Shown here in pieces: positions 52,752-62,843 of a DNA stretch of 64,000 bases; positions within the stretch are counted from its first letter, which is position 1, and the number at the start of each line of letters is the position of its first letter. The notes under the pieces were generated by a model. That model saw nothing but the letters and a program-made list of their open reading frames with translations, did not search any database and was not told the DNA's origin. The position numbers and the translations under genes are program-made. Source of the stretch: Rhodospirillaceae bacterium (lineage in GTDB: Bacteria > Pseudomonadota > Alphaproteobacteria > Bin65); contig JAPPLJ010000013.1 in NCBI GenBank assembly GCA_028819475.1, positions 22,769 through 86,768 on the forward strand. The letters are read 5' to 3'.

Positions 52752-53972
52752 ATGGCGCGCATCGTTCAGAAATTCGGCGGCACCTCCGTCGGCGACCTGG
52801 AGCGCATCCGCCATGTCGCCTCGCGGGTGCAGCGCGAGGCGGCGGCCGGCAACGAGGTGGCGGTCGTCCTGTCCGCGATGGCCGGGGCCACGGACCAGCT
52901 CGTTGCCTGGGCCCGGGAGGCCTCTCCCGAAGCCGATCCCTGCGAGTATGACGTGGTCGTCTCCGCCGGCGAACAGGTCACGATCGGCCTGCTGGCGATC
53001 GTCCTTCAGGAAATGGGGATCGCGGCGCGGTCCTGGACCAGCTGGCAGTTGCCGATCCGCACCGACGGCGCCTATACCAAGGCGCGCATCCAGACCATAG
53101 AGACCGCTGCGCTCGAGGCCGATCTGCGCCGGGGGTGCGTTGCCGTCGTACCGGGCTTCCAGGGCGTTTCGCCGGACGGCCGCATCACCACGATGGGCCG
53201 CGGCGGCTCGGATACGACGGCGGTTGCCCTCGCCGCGGCGCTGAACGCCGACCGCTGCGATATCTTTACCGATGTGGACGGCGTTTACACCTGCGATCCG
53301 CGCATCGTGGCCAGGGCGCGCAAGCTGGAGCGCATCACCTACGAGGAAATGCTGGAAAGCGCGTCCCAGGGCGCCAAGGTGCTGCAGACCCGGGCCGTCG
53401 AAATGGGCATGAAGCACCATGTGCGCATCCAGGTGCGGTCCTCCTTCGAGGACGTGCCGGGGACGCTGGTCGTGGACGAGGACGAGATCGTGGAACAGGA
53501 AATCATCAGCGGCATCGCCTACAGCCGCGACGAAGCCAAGATCACCGTCGCGCGGGTCGCCGACAAGCCGGGCGTCGCCGCCGCCATCTTCGGGCCTCTT
53601 GCCGACGCCATGATCAATGTCGATATGATCGTCCAGAATGTGTCGGAGGACGGCGAACGGACGGACATCACCTTCACCGTGCCGGAAGGCGACCATCAGC
53701 GCGCCATCGACGCCATCAAGCGGTCGCGCGATGCGATCGGCTACGCGAGGCTCGATCACGACGCGAATGTGGTCAAGGTGTCGGTCATCGGCGTCGGTAT
53801 GCGCAGCCATGCGGGCGTGGCCCAGCGGATGTTCAGGACCCTGGCCGAAAAGGGTATCAACATTCAGGTGATTTCGACGTCCGAGATCAAGGTGAGCGTC
53901 CTGATCGCCGAGGAATATACCGAACTGGCGCTGCGCGCCCTGCATTCGGCTTACGGCCTCGACGCAGAGTAG
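52752..53972 (+). CDS. lysC: Aspartate kinase
   Basis: The 406-residue enzyme phosphorylates aspartate for lysine, threonine and methionine synthesis. The N-terminal IVQKFGGTSVGDLERIRHVA is the ATP/aspartate motif. GRGGSDTTAVALAAALNADRCDIFTDVDGVYTCDPR follows, and two C-terminal ACT domains lie near 265-330 and 345-406 (VIGVGMRSHAGVAQRMFRTLAEKGINIQVISTSEIKVSVLI). The single-polypeptide class with tandem ACT is lysine/threonine feedback sensitive in many bacteria. ptsP follows after 97 nt. The protein is complete. Confidence 0.97.
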   Translation: MARIVQKFGGTSVGDLERIRHVASRVQREAAAGNEVAVVLSAMAGATDQLVAWAREASPEADPCEYDVVVSAGEQVTIGLLAIVLQEMGIAARSWTSWQLPIRTDGAYTKARIQTIETAALEADLRRGCVAVVPGFQGVSPDGRITTMGRGGSDTTAVALAAALNADRCDIFTDVDGVYTCDPRIVARARKLERITYEEMLESASQGAKVLQTRAVEMGMKHHVRIQVRSSFEDVPGTLVVDEDEIVEQEIISGIAYSRDEAKITVARVADKPGVAAAIFGPLADAMINVDMIVQNVSEDGERTDITFTVPEGDHQRAIDAIKRSRDAIGYARLDHDANVVKVSVIGVGMRSHAGVAQRMFRTLAEKGINIQVISTSEIKVSVLIAEEYTELALRALHSAYGLDAE

Positions 53973-54069
53973 GCCGGCCGCCCCGCCCTTTCCGCGGGAA
54001 CCGTTGCCGGACACGGGCCGGACGCGGAAGGAGCCGGCGAACGGAGCGGGACAAGGGAGCGCAACCGCC

Positions 54070-56418
54070 ATGACCGAACTGCCCGGACCGTCCGACAGCA
54101 TAGGCGCGGCGCCGCGGCTGCCGGCCGGCGGGCTGTCGGATATCCGGCGGCTGCTGCGGCGTATCCGCAATGTCATGGCCGGCGCCCGGACGATCTCCGG
54201 CCAGGAGCGTCTCGACCGGATCGTCTCCCTGATCGCGGCCAACATGGTCGCCGAGGTGTGTTCGCTTTATCTGCGGCGCGCCGGCGACGTGCTGGAACTC
54301 TACGCCACCGAGGGCCTGAACAAGACGGCGGTGCACAAGACCCGCCTGCGCATCGGCGAAGGCGTGATCGGCGACGTCGCCGCGCGCGCCCGGCCGATTG
54401 CGCTCTCCGACGCCCAGACCCATCCCGGTTTCGCCTACCGGCCGGAAACCGGCGAGGAAATCTACCATTCGATGATGGGCGTGCCGGTATTGCGCAACAG
54501 CCGCGTCGTCGGCGTGCTGGCCGTCCAGAACCGCACCCGGCGCCATTATACGGACGAAGAGGTCGAGACGCTCCAGACCGTGGCCATGGTCGTGGCCGAG
54601 ATGGTCGGGTCGGGCGATCTGGTCAGCCTGGACGAACTGCGCGAGGCCGACGGCATTGCGCTGCTGCCGCTGCGGCTGACCGGGCTGAAGCTGCACGGCG
54701 GGCCGGCGACCGGCGAAGCGGTCGTGCATCGCGACCGCCCGTCCATCGTCAACGTCGTGGCGGAAGATCCCGAACTCGAACTGGAGCGGCTCAAGGCCGC
54801 CCTGTCGTCGATGTACGATGCGCTCGACGTCATGCTGACCGACGACCGGCTGGAAAGCGGGTCCGAGAGCCGGGAGATCCTCGAGACCTACCGCCTGATC
54901 GCCGAGGACAGGGGCTGGCTGCATCGCATCCGCGAGGCGATCGGCGAGGGCCTGACCGCCGAAGCCGCGGTCGCCAAGGTCCAGGAGGCGACCAGTGCCC
55001 GCATGGCGTCGATCCAGGATCCCTATCTGCGCGCGCGGATGGCCGATTTCGACGATCTGGGCAATCGCCTGCTCCAGCATCTGTCGGCCTCCAGCGACGC
55101 ACCGGCCGCGCCCGGCATGCCGGACGCCGAACGGATGATCGTGTTCGCCCGGGATCTGGGCCCGGCCGAACTGCTGGATTACGATCCGGACCGCCTGTCC
55201 GGCATCGTCCTGGAGGAGGGTTCGCCGACCGCCCATGCGGCCATCATGGCCCGTGCGATGGATATTCCCGTCGTCGGCCGGGTCGCAGGCTGCCTCAGCC
55301 GGGTCGAGGCGGGCGATCCGGTGATTCTCGACGCCGACAATGCCCAGGTGTTCGTGCGGCCGACGGAGAATGTCCGCGCCCTGTTCGAAACCAGCGTCCG
55401 CGACCGGGCCAAGCGCCGGGCGCTCTATGACGCGCTGCACGATGTCGAGCCGGTGAGCCGGGACGGTGTGCGAATTTCCCTCAACCAGAATGCGGGGCTG
55501 CTGGTCGAACTGAACGACTTTTCCGCTCACGGGGTCGACGGCGTCGGCCTGTACCGCACCGAAATCCCGTTCATGGTGCGCCAGGACTTCCCGGATGTCG
55601 GCGAGCAGGCGGAAATCTACATGCGCGTCCTGGCGGCGGCAGAGGGCGCGCCCGTGGTTTTCCGCACGCTGGATATCGGCGGCGACAAGGTGCTGCCCTA
55701 TCTGCGCGATCCGAAGGACGACAACCCCGCAATGGGCTGGCGCGCCATCCGGATCGGCCTCGACCGGCCGGCCATCCTGCGCCACCAGCTGCGCGCCATG
55801 ATCCGGGCGGCGGCCGGACAGCCGCTGCATCTGATGTTTCCGATGGTCGCCGACCTGGCGGAATTCGAAACGGCGCGCGGCCTGGTGGATATGGAGCTGG
55901 AGCGGGCCGGGAAATCCGGCAACCTGATGCCGGACAGCCTGTCGGTCGGCGTGATGCTCGAAGTGCCGGCCCTGGTCTGGCAGTTGCCGGCGCTGGTCGA
56001 GCGGGCCGATTTCGTCTCGCTCGGCAGCAACGACCTGCTGCAGTTCATGTTCGCCAGCGACCGGGGCAATCCGCGCCTTTCCGGCCGGTACGATTCATTG
56101 TCTCCGGCATTCCTTGCGATGGTGCGGCAGATTGTGGATCATTGCCGCGCGGCCCGGGGCGGCGCCGGCGTGCCGCTGACCGTGTGCGGTGAAATGGCGG
56201 GCGTGCCGCTGGAGGCGATGACGCTGATCGGTCTCGGCGTCCGGCGGCTGTCGATGTCGGCGGCGGCGATTGGCCCGGTCAAGGCGATGGTCCGCAGCGT
56301 GGACATCGGCACGCTGGAGGATTTTGTCGGCCGGCTGATCGGCGCCGGAGAACATTCGCTGCGCAACCGGCTTGCCGGCTATGCAAGGGATCACGACGTC
56401 GTCATCGACCAGCGCTGA
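54070..56418 (+). CDS. ptsP: Phosphoenolpyruvate-protein phosphotransferase PtsP (EI-Ntr, GAF plus EI)
   Basis: The 782-residue protein is enzyme I of the nitrogen PTS. An N-terminal GAF domain (VCSLYLRRAGDVLELYATEGLN to EVETLQTVAMVVAEMV, residues about 50-190) precedes the EI part. The phospho-His domain contains EGSPTAHAAIMARAMDIPVVG with active-site His389, and the PEP-binding barrel has GLYRTEIPFM, FRTLDIGGDK, and SLGSNDLLQFMFASDRGNP. It passes phosphate to NPr and regulates carbon/nitrogen and stress responses. The ATG at 54070 is preferred over a start 66 nt earlier. The RodZ-like gene follows after 47 nt. Confidence 0.94.
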   Translation: MTELPGPSDSIGAAPRLPAGGLSDIRRLLRRIRNVMAGARTISGQERLDRIVSLIAANMVAEVCSLYLRRAGDVLELYATEGLNKTAVHKTRLRIGEGVIGDVAARARPIALSDAQTHPGFAYRPETGEEIYHSMMGVPVLRNSRVVGVLAVQNRTRRHYTDEEVETLQTVAMVVAEMVGSGDLVSLDELREADGIALLPLRLTGLKLHGGPATGEAVVHRDRPSIVNVVAEDPELELERLKAALSSMYDALDVMLTDDRLESGSESREILETYRLIAEDRGWLHRIREAIGEGLTAEAAVAKVQEATSARMASIQDPYLRARMADFDDLGNRLLQHLSASSDAPAAPGMPDAERMIVFARDLGPAELLDYDPDRLSGIVLEEGSPTAHAAIMARAMDIPVVGRVAGCLSRVEAGDPVILDADNAQVFVRPTENVRALFETSVRDRAKRRALYDALHDVEPVSRDGVRISLNQNAGLLVELNDFSAHGVDGVGLYRTEIPFMVRQDFPDVGEQAEIYMRVLAAAEGAPVVFRTLDIGGDKVLPYLRDPKDDNPAMGWRAIRIGLDRPAILRHQLRAMIRAAAGQPLHLMFPMVADLAEFETARGLVDMELERAGKSGNLMPDSLSVGVMLEVPALVWQLPALVERADFVSLGSNDLLQFMFASDRGNPRLSGRYDSLSPAFLAMVRQIVDHCRAARGGAGVPLTVCGEMAGVPLEAMTLIGLGVRRLSMSAAAIGPVKAMVRSVDIGTLEDFVGRLIGAGEHSLRNRLAGYARDHDVVIDQR

Positions 56419-56465
56419 ACCCGATAGCTGTCCTGCTGGCCGGGGGCATCGGGCAAAAGGGCGAA

Positions 56466-57941
56466 ATGGAACAGCAGACGCATCCCGATGACCTTACCTT
56501 CGACGGGCCGGCGGTCGGGGCGAACGCTTTTCGGGTCGGCACCGACTTGCGCGATGCGCGCGAGCGCCTGGGCGTGCCCCTTGAAACCGCTGCGTCCGAC
56601 CTGAAAATCCGGGCCGATTATCTGAAGAGCCTGGAGCGGGACGATCATGCAGCGCTGCCGGCCTTGCCCTACACCCTGGGCTTCGTGCGCAGCTATGCCA
56701 CCTATGTCGGCCTCGATCCCGGGAAGCTGGCCCGCCAGTTCCGGGAGGAAGCGGGCAAGTCTTCGGTCAGACAGGATTACACCTGGCTGAAGCCGGTCGA
56801 ACGGGGCCGCTTTTCCGGCGGCGCACTGCTGCTCGTCTCGCTGGCCATTGCAGGCGCTGCGTATGTCGCCTGGTATTACCGCACGGCCGACGCCCGCAAG
56901 CCCGCGGCGGCGGTCGAAATCCCGCAGATACAGCCGGCGCCGCCCGGCGACGTCGCGGCGGCGGACGCCGGCGGCGGCGCCGTTGCACCGGGCCGGGATA
57001 GCGAGACCGGGCCGCCTCAATCCTCCCCGCCGGAGCGGAACCCGGAAGAATATCCGGCGGAAGAAGACGGGACGGAAGAAGGCGGGGCGAGCGCGCAAGA
57101 CGGCGAAACCGCGGCCTTACCGGAAAATCCGGAAACCGGCGCGGCCGACCGGCCCGACGCTTCCGACGCGGATCGGAACGCGGCTCCCGAGCCGGAAATC
57201 GAGCTCGCCGACCGGCCGATCGTTCTCCCAATCGTTCTCAGGGCGCGGGGTCTCGTCTGGATCCGGGTGCGCCATCCGGAAACCGGCCGGGTGATCGCGG
57301 AAGGGATTCTGAAAGAGGGCAATCAGGTGACGGTGCCCGACGAACCCGGCCTGGTGCTCGACGTCGGCCGCGCCAGCCAGCTGGAATATCTGATCGGCGG
57401 CCGGTCCGCCGGTCTGGCCGGTCCGGCGGCGACGGTTCGCCACAACCTGTCCCTCGATCCGGCCCGGCTCGCGCTGTCTGCCGATGCGGTCGCGGCCCGC
57501 GATGCGTCCGCGCCCGGATCGGGCGGCGAGCCGGCCGCTCCCGAAAATGCCGAAGCCGGAAATGATGAAGGCGGAAATGCCGAGGGTGCGGATACCGAAG
57601 ACGGAAGTGCCGAAGATGGAAATGCCGAAGATGGAAATGCCGAAGGCGGGGCCTCCGAAGAACAGACCGCGGCGGCGGGCGGGCCCGTCGTTCTGAGGGC
57701 GCTGGGCCTCGTCTGGGTCCGGGTGCGCCATCCGCAGACCCGCCAAGTGCTGGTCGAAGGCATCATGAAGAAGGGCAACGTCGTCGCGGTGCCAGACGAT
57801 CCGGGCCTGGTGCTCGATGTCGGCCGCGCCAACCAGCTCGAATATCTGGTCAGCGGCGAACCGGCGGGCCTGGCCGGCGAGTCTCCGGGCCCGGCCTACA
57901 GCCTGTCCCTCGATCCGGCGAAGCTGAAACCGGACGGATGA
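56466..57941 (+). CDS. RodZ-like HTH membrane protein with duplicated C-terminal (DUF4115) domain
   Basis: The 491-residue protein has a cytoplasmic HTH_25 domain (LRDARERLGVPLETAASDLKIRADYLKSLE, residues about 27-95), one membrane segment near 117-140, and a long acidic, Pro/Ala-rich periplasmic part. Two copies of the RodZ C-terminal beta-domain follow, at about 256-345 and 407-491, roughly 73 percent identical over 63 residues (VLRARGLVWIRVRHP and VLRALGLVWVRVRHP). Ordinary RodZ has one. The linker between copies is encoded by 15-bp tandem repeats giving Asn/Ala/Glu/Asp/Gly. RodZ bridges MreB to the cell-wall elongation machinery. The position upstream of ispG is typical. Confidence 0.88.
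   Translation: MEQQTHPDDLTFDGPAVGANAFRVGTDLRDARERLGVPLETAASDLKIRADYLKSLERDDHAALPALPYTLGFVRSYATYVGLDPGKLARQFREEAGKSSVRQDYTWLKPVERGRFSGGALLLVSLAIAGAAYVAWYYRTADARKPAAAVEIPQIQPAPPGDVAAADAGGGAVAPGRDSETGPPQSSPPERNPEEYPAEEDGTEEGGASAQDGETAALPENPETGAADRPDASDADRNAAPEPEIELADRPIVLPIVLRARGLVWIRVRHPETGRVIAEGILKEGNQVTVPDEPGLVLDVGRASQLEYLIGGRSAGLAGPAATVRHNLSLDPARLALSADAVAARDASAPGSGGEPAAPENAEAGNDEGGNAEGADTEDGSAEDGNAEDGNAEGGASEEQTAAAGGPVVLRALGLVWVRVRHPQTRQVLVEGIMKKGNVVAVPDDPGLVLDVGRANQLEYLVSGEPAGLAGESPGPAYSLSLDPAKLKPDG
57546..57650 (+). repeat. 15-bp tandem repeats inside the RodZ-like gene
   Basis: Variants of GGAAATGCCGAAGAT recur about seven times in frame, encoding repeats of Gly-Asn-Ala-Glu-Asp and similar. 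The last three copies are nearly identical. Because the unit is a multiple of three, copy-number change would lengthen or shorten the linker between the two periplasmic domains without breaking the frame. Confidence 0.75.
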
Positions 57942-58090
57942 GCCGATAATTCTTGCCCGCCCGGAACCGGGCGCGGTTGCCAGAGGCCGCGCCAGCGCTT
58001 AAGTCGTTGCAGGGATTGTGCAATGCACCGCGGCCTGCGCGCCGTTCTGTTGAACCGTTCCCTTCGTCCGAATCAGTGCGGTGCCTGCCG

Positions 58091-59215
58091 ATGAGCGTCC
58101 GGCCCTATCGCGATATCTACCGGCGCAAGAGCCGCAAGATCCATGTCGGCGCCGTGCCGGTCGGCGGCGACGCGCCGATCGCCGTCCAGTCGATGACCAA
58201 CACGCCGACGACGGACGTGAAGGCGACGCTGGCGCAAATCCGCGAGCTCGAAGAGGCCGGCGCGGATATCGTCCGGGTGTCTTGCCCCGACGAGGAGTCG
58301 ACCGCGGCGCTGAAGGAGATCGTGCGCGGCGCCGAGGCGCCGATCGTGGCGGATATCCACTTCCACTACAAACGGGCGATCGAGGCGGCCCAGTCCGGCG
58401 CCGCCTGCCTGCGCATCAATCCCGGAAATATCGGCAAGGAGGAGCGGGTCCGCGAGGTCATAAAGGCAGCCAAGGATCACGGCTGCTCGATGCGCATCGG
58501 AGTCAATGCCGGATCGCTGGAGCGCGACCTGCTCGAGAAATACGGCGAGCCCTGCCCCGAGGCGATGCTGGAATCGGCCCAGCGCCATATCGCCATCCTC
58601 GAGGACAACGATTTCTTCGAGTTCAAGATCAGCTGCAAGGCGTCCGACGTGTTTCTCGCCGTGGCGGCCTACCAGCTGCTTGCCGACGTCTGCGACTATC
58701 CCCTGCATCTCGGCATCACCGAAGCCGGCGGCCTGACCACCGGCACGGTCAAGAGCAGCATCGGCATGGGCTCGCTGCTCTGGGCCGGGATCGGCGATAC
58801 GATCCGCGTCTCCCTGTCCGCCGACCCGGTCGAGGAGATCAGGATCGGTTTCGAGATCCTGAAGGCGCTCGGCCTGCGCCACCGCGGGGTGAACGTCATC
58901 TCCTGCCCGTCCTGCGCCCGGCAGAATTTTCAGGTCATTCCGACGGTGGTGCGGCTGGAGGAGCGGCTGGCCCATATCGGCACGCCGATGTCGCTGTCGG
59001 TTATCGGCTGCGTCGTCAACGGGCCGGGCGAGGCGCGGGAGACCGATATCGGCCTGACCGGCGGGGCGAGCGGCCACCAGGTCTATCTGAACGGCGAGAA
59101 ACATCATGTGATGCGCGACGGCGACCTGGTCGACCATCTTGTCGAACTGGTCGAGCGCAAGGCTGCCGAGATCGAAGCCGAACAGGCGGCGCTTCAGGAG
59201 CAGGCGGCGGAATAG
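58091..59215 (+). CDS. ispG: 4-hydroxy-3-methylbut-2-en-1-yl diphosphate synthase
   Basis: The 374-residue [4Fe-4S] enzyme catalyses the penultimate step of the non-mevalonate pathway. [25 protein letters not shown] marks the N-terminus. The iron-sulphur cysteines are in [15 protein letters not shown] and [19 protein letters not shown]. The ATG at 58091 fits the family start ([15 protein letters not shown]). It continues the isoprenoid theme of dxs and ispA but lies elsewhere in the window. hisS follows 81 nt later in the same direction. Confidence 0.97.
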   Translation: MSVRPYRDIYRRKSRKIHVGAVPVGGDAPIAVQSMTNTPTTDVKATLAQIRELEEAGADIVRVSCPDEESTAALKEIVRGAEAPIVADIHFHYKRAIEAAQSGAACLRINPGNIGKEERVREVIKAAKDHGCSMRIGVNAGSLERDLLEKYGEPCPEAMLESAQRHIAILEDNDFFEFKISCKASDVFLAVAAYQLLADVCDYPLHLGITEAGGLTTGTVKSSIGMGSLLWAGIGDTIRVSLSADPVEEIRIGFEILKALGLRHRGVNVISCPSCARQNFQVIPTVVRLEERLAHIGTPMSLSVIGCVVNGPGEARETDIGLTGGASGHQVYLNGEKHHVMRDGDLVDHLVELVERKAAEIEAEQAALQEQAAE

Positions 59216-59296
59216 CGGCGCCCGCCGCAACCGGCCCGGCGCAGCCATTTGGCCGCGCCGCCACGGCTGGAACAGCGCCCTGCCCGAGAGCACCCG

Positions 59297-60541
59297 ATGA
59301 GCAAGCTGCAACCGATTCGCGGAACCCACGATCTGCTGCCCGACGCCATGCGCCGGCACAGCCATGTCGTGGATACGGCTGCCGCGGTGGCGGGGCGCTA
59401 TGGCTACGACGCGATGGCGACGCCGGTTTTCGAGGCGACCGAGGTGTTCGCCCGGACCCTGGGCGAAACCTCGGATGTCGTCACCAAGGAAATGTACAGC
59501 TTCGAGACCAAGGGCGGCGATAGCGTGACCCTGAGGCCGGAAAATACCGCCGGCGTGGCCCGCGCCGTCATTTCCAACGGCCTGCACCAGAGCGTGCCGC
59601 TGCGCTATTTCTACGCCGGCCCGATGTTCCGCCACGAACGGCCGCAGAAGGGCCGGCAGCGCCAGTTCCACCAGATCGGCATCGAACTGATCGGCGTCGC
59701 CCATCCGCTGGGCGACGTCGAGACGATCGCCGCCGGCGCCGCCGTGCTGGACGCGCTGGAAGTGCGGGACCGGACGATCCTGGAGTTGAACACGCTGGGC
59801 GATACCGAAAGCCGGGCGGCCTACCGCGACCGGCTGGTCGGTTATCTCTCCCGCTTCAAGGACGACCTGTCGGAGGACAGCTGCCGCCGGCTGGATGTCA
59901 ACCCGCTGCGCATCCTCGATTCCAAGAATCCCCGCGACCGCGAAATTGTGGCCGGCGCGCCGGTCTTCGGCGACTCGCTGACCGACGGCGCCCGCGCATG
60001 GTTCGACGCCGTCAGGGCCGGGCTGGATGCGATCGGCATCGCCTACACGCTGAACGAGCGGCTGGTCCGCGGCCTCGACTATTACTGCCATTCCGCCTTC
60101 GAGTTCACGACCGAGGCGCTGGGCGCCCAGGGCGCGGTGATTGCCGGCGGGCGCTACGACGGCCTGATCGGCCGGATGGGCGGGCCGGACGCGCCGGGGG
60201 TCGGCTGGGCCGGGGGGATCGAGCGGCTGGCCCTGCTGGCCGAGGCCGACCTGCCCGCGCCGCGTCCCGTGGCCCTGGTGCCGATCGGGGAAGCGGCCGA
60301 AACCGCGGCCCTTCCGCTCGCCGAAAGGCTGCGCGCCGCCGGCTACCGGATCGACATGGCGTTCGACGGCAACCTGAAGAAGCGCATGAAGCGCGCCGAC
60401 CGGATCGGGGCCCGGGCCGCCGTGCTGATCGGCACCGACGAGCTGGCGGAAGGCGCAGCGACGGTGCGCGACCTCGACAGCGGCGAACAGGACCGGGCGC
60501 CCCTCGATACCCTGGCGGAGGCGCTCACGCCTTTCCGGTAG
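59297..60541 (+). CDS. hisS: Histidyl-tRNA synthetase
   Basis: The 414-residue class II synthetase begins [12 protein letters not shown], the normal HisRS start. Motif 2 is [30 protein letters not shown], the histidine A-motif is [17 protein letters not shown], and motif 3 is [14 protein letters not shown]. The anticodon-binding domain follows from about residue 325 ([17 protein letters not shown]). The ATG at 59297 is chosen over one 48 nt earlier on family grounds. prfA starts 52 nt downstream. Confidence 0.97.
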   Translation: MSKLQPIRGTHDLLPDAMRRHSHVVDTAAAVAGRYGYDAMATPVFEATEVFARTLGETSDVVTKEMYSFETKGGDSVTLRPENTAGVARAVISNGLHQSVPLRYFYAGPMFRHERPQKGRQRQFHQIGIELIGVAHPLGDVETIAAGAAVLDALEVRDRTILELNTLGDTESRAAYRDRLVGYLSRFKDDLSEDSCRRLDVNPLRILDSKNPRDREIVAGAPVFGDSLTDGARAWFDAVRAGLDAIGIAYTLNERLVRGLDYYCHSAFEFTTEALGAQGAVIAGGRYDGLIGRMGGPDAPGVGWAGGIERLALLAEADLPAPRPVALVPIGEAAETAALPLAERLRAAGYRIDMAFDGNLKKRMKRADRIGARAAVLIGTDELAEGAATVRDLDSGEQDRAPLDTLAEALTPFR

Positions 60542-60593
60542 CGGGATCGACGGACTCTTCCGCTTCCCCGCCCCCGCCACCGGAAACCGACCG

Positions 60594-61691
60594 ATGAACC
60601 TTGCCGCCAGTCTCGATGCCGTCCTCGACCGCCATGGCGAAATCGAAGCGCAGATGGCTGCCGGCGCGGCCGGCGACCCCGGGGAATTCGCCCGCCTGTC
60701 CAAGGAATATGCCGATCTGGAACCGGTCGTCGCCGGCATCCGCGCCCTGAAGGCGGCCCAGGCCGAAATGGCGGACCTCGCCGAACTGATCGCCGATCCG
60801 GAGACCGACGCCGAAATGCGGGAGATGGCGGAGGCCGAGTTCCTCGACCTGAAATCCGGCATCCCGGACATGGAATTGCGCCTGCAACGGCTGCTGCTGC
60901 CGAAGGACGAAGCGGACGCGAAGAATGCCATCCTGGAAATCCGCGCCGGCACCGGCGGCGACGAGGCCGCCCTGTTCGCCGCAGACCTCTACCGCATGTA
61001 TCAGCGCTACGCCGAAAAGCACGGCTGGTCGATGGAGGCGCTGCAGACCAGCGACACCGGCATCGGCGGCATCAAGGAGGTCCAGGCCACGGTCGCCGGC
61101 CGGAACGTGTTCGCGCGCCTGAAATACGAAAGCGGCGTCCACCGGGTCCAGCGCGTGCCGGAAACCGAATCGAGCGGGCGCATTCACACCTCGGCCGCCA
61201 CCGTCGCGGTTCTGCCGGAAGCCGAAGAGGTCGATATTGCGATCGCCGACAGCGACCTGCGCATCGACATCTACCGCTCCAGCGGGCCGGGCGGCCAGTC
61301 GGTCAACACGACCGACAGCGCCGTGCGGATCACCCATGTCCCGACCGGCATCGTCGTCGCCATCCAGGACGAGAAATCCCAGCACAAGAACAGGGCCAAG
61401 GCGCTGAAAATCCTGCGCGCGCGCCTGTATGAGGCGGAACGGGCCGCCCGGCATGCAGAGCGGGCGGCGGCGCGCAAGAGCCAGGTTGGCTCGGGCGACC
61501 GGTCCGAGCGGATTCGCACCTACAATTTTCCCCAGGGCCGCGTGACCGATCACCGGATCGGCCTGACGCTCTACAAGATCGACCAGGTCCTGGCCGGCGA
61601 GGCCCTGGACGAGATCGTCGACGCGCTCACCGCCCATGACGAAGCCGAACGGCTGGCGGCGGTCGGCGAAGAGGCTTCCGCAGCCGATTGA
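60594..61691 (+). CDS. prfA: Peptide chain release factor 1
   Basis: The 365-residue protein terminates translation at UAA and UAG. The stop-codon-reading tripeptide PxT is PET at residues 189-191 in [20 protein letters not shown]. The catalytic GGQ is at 233-235 in [20 protein letters not shown]. The [19 protein letters not shown] stretch near the end is also diagnostic. Spacing is 52 nt after hisS and 24 nt before prmC, whose product methylates the GGQ glutamine. Confidence 0.98.
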   Translation: MNLAASLDAVLDRHGEIEAQMAAGAAGDPGEFARLSKEYADLEPVVAGIRALKAAQAEMADLAELIADPETDAEMREMAEAEFLDLKSGIPDMELRLQRLLLPKDEADAKNAILEIRAGTGGDEAALFAADLYRMYQRYAEKHGWSMEALQTSDTGIGGIKEVQATVAGRNVFARLKYESGVHRVQRVPETESSGRIHTSAATVAVLPEAEEVDIAIADSDLRIDIYRSSGPGGQSVNTTDSAVRITHVPTGIVVAIQDEKSQHKNRAKALKILRARLYEAERAARHAERAAARKSQVGSGDRSERIRTYNFPQGRVTDHRIGLTLYKIDQVLAGEALDEIVDALTAHDEAERLAAVGEEASAAD

Positions 61692-61715
61692 CCGGAAGGC
61701 GGAGGGCGGCACACC

Positions 61716-62603
61716 ATGATCTCTGCGGGCCAGGCCGTGCGCGAAGCGGAGCGGCAATTTGCGGCCGCCGGCATCGGCACGGCGCGGCTCGATGCCGTCC
61801 TGCTGGTCGCCCATGCGGCCGGCCTGTCCGCGGATGCCGTGCGCGCCAACCCGGCGAAGCCCCTGATGCCTGATGCCGAGGGCCGGCTGATCGCGGCGAT
61901 GCGCAAGCGGGCGGAACGGCGGATGCCGGTGTCGCGGCTGGTCGGCCGGCGGGAATTCTGGGGCCTGCGCTTCGCGCTGTCGGCGGCCACGCTCGACCCC
62001 CGGCCCGATTCCGAAACCCTGGTCGAGGCGGTGTTGCGCCATACCGGCGACCGCGCGGCGGCGCTCACGCTGTTCGACATCGGTGTCGGAACCGGCTGCC
62101 TGCTCCTGTCCCTCCTGACCGAGTTGCCGAACGCGGCCGGCTCGGGTTCCGACATTTGCGCCGCCGCCGTCCAGACCGCGCGGGGCAATGCCCGGTCGCT
62201 GGGCCTGGCAGAACGGGCCCGGTTTGCCGAAGGCGACGGCTTCGCCGGTTTCGGGGGACCGTTCGACCGCATCGTCTGCAATCCGCCCTATATTCCGACG
62301 GCGGACATCGCCGGGCTGGAGCCGGAAGTCCGCGACCACGATCCGCGCGTCGCCCTGGACGGCGGCCCCGACGGCCTCGACGCCTTTCGCCGGTTGGCGC
62401 CCGCCATCGCCGCCCGCCTCGCGCCGGAGGGAAAGGCGGCGGTGGAGTTCGGGCAGGGGCAGGCCGCCGCCGTTCGGGAGATTTTTTCCGCCGCCGGGCT
62501 GGACTGTCTGGAGACGGTTCCGGACCTGGGCGGCCGGCCGCGGGTTCTCGTCGCACAGCCGCGGCGAAATAGCGTTGGCGCGGCGGAAACCGCTCTGCTA
62601 TGA
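61716..62603 (+). CDS. prmC: Release factor glutamine methyltransferase PrmC (HemK)
   Basis: The 295-residue SAM-dependent enzyme methylates the glutamine of the GGQ motif in release factors. The N-terminal helical domain (AGQAVREAERQFAAAGIGTARLDAVLLVAHAAGL) precedes SRLVGRREFWGLRFALSAATLDPRPDSETLVEAVL. The SAM loop DIGVGTGCLLLSLLTELPNA and the catalytic NPPY in FDRIVCNPPYIPT are intact. It lies 24 nt downstream of prfA, the common pairing. Confidence 0.96.
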   Translation: MISAGQAVREAERQFAAAGIGTARLDAVLLVAHAAGLSADAVRANPAKPLMPDAEGRLIAAMRKRAERRMPVSRLVGRREFWGLRFALSAATLDPRPDSETLVEAVLRHTGDRAAALTLFDIGVGTGCLLLSLLTELPNAAGSGSDICAAAVQTARGNARSLGLAERARFAEGDGFAGFGGPFDRIVCNPPYIPTADIAGLEPEVRDHDPRVALDGGPDGLDAFRRLAPAIAARLAPEGKAAVEFGQGQAAAVREIFSAAGLDCLETVPDLGGRPRVLVAQPRRNSVGAAETALL

Positions 62604-62843
62604 CGATCTGGCATTCGCCCGACCGGATTCCCGATAACAGGGATGCGCAGATAAAGGGCGAAGCAGCTTCCGCATCGTGACGGGCACGGCCGGACGCCAA
62701 GGGGCGTCCGTTGCAGAACACGCCGACGATCCGGAATTTCACAGCTTTCGCGCGGCCTCGGGCAGGTTCCGATGACGCGCTGAAATCGGATGACGCCGGA
62801 GGCGTCGGTCGGCCGGGAAAAGGGCAAACCCCTTCAGGGCAGG

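Noticed and set aside
58073..60952. Very long minus-strand frame across ispG and hisS
   Set aside because: Both genes are certain on the plus strand; the antisense product shows no recognisable fold.
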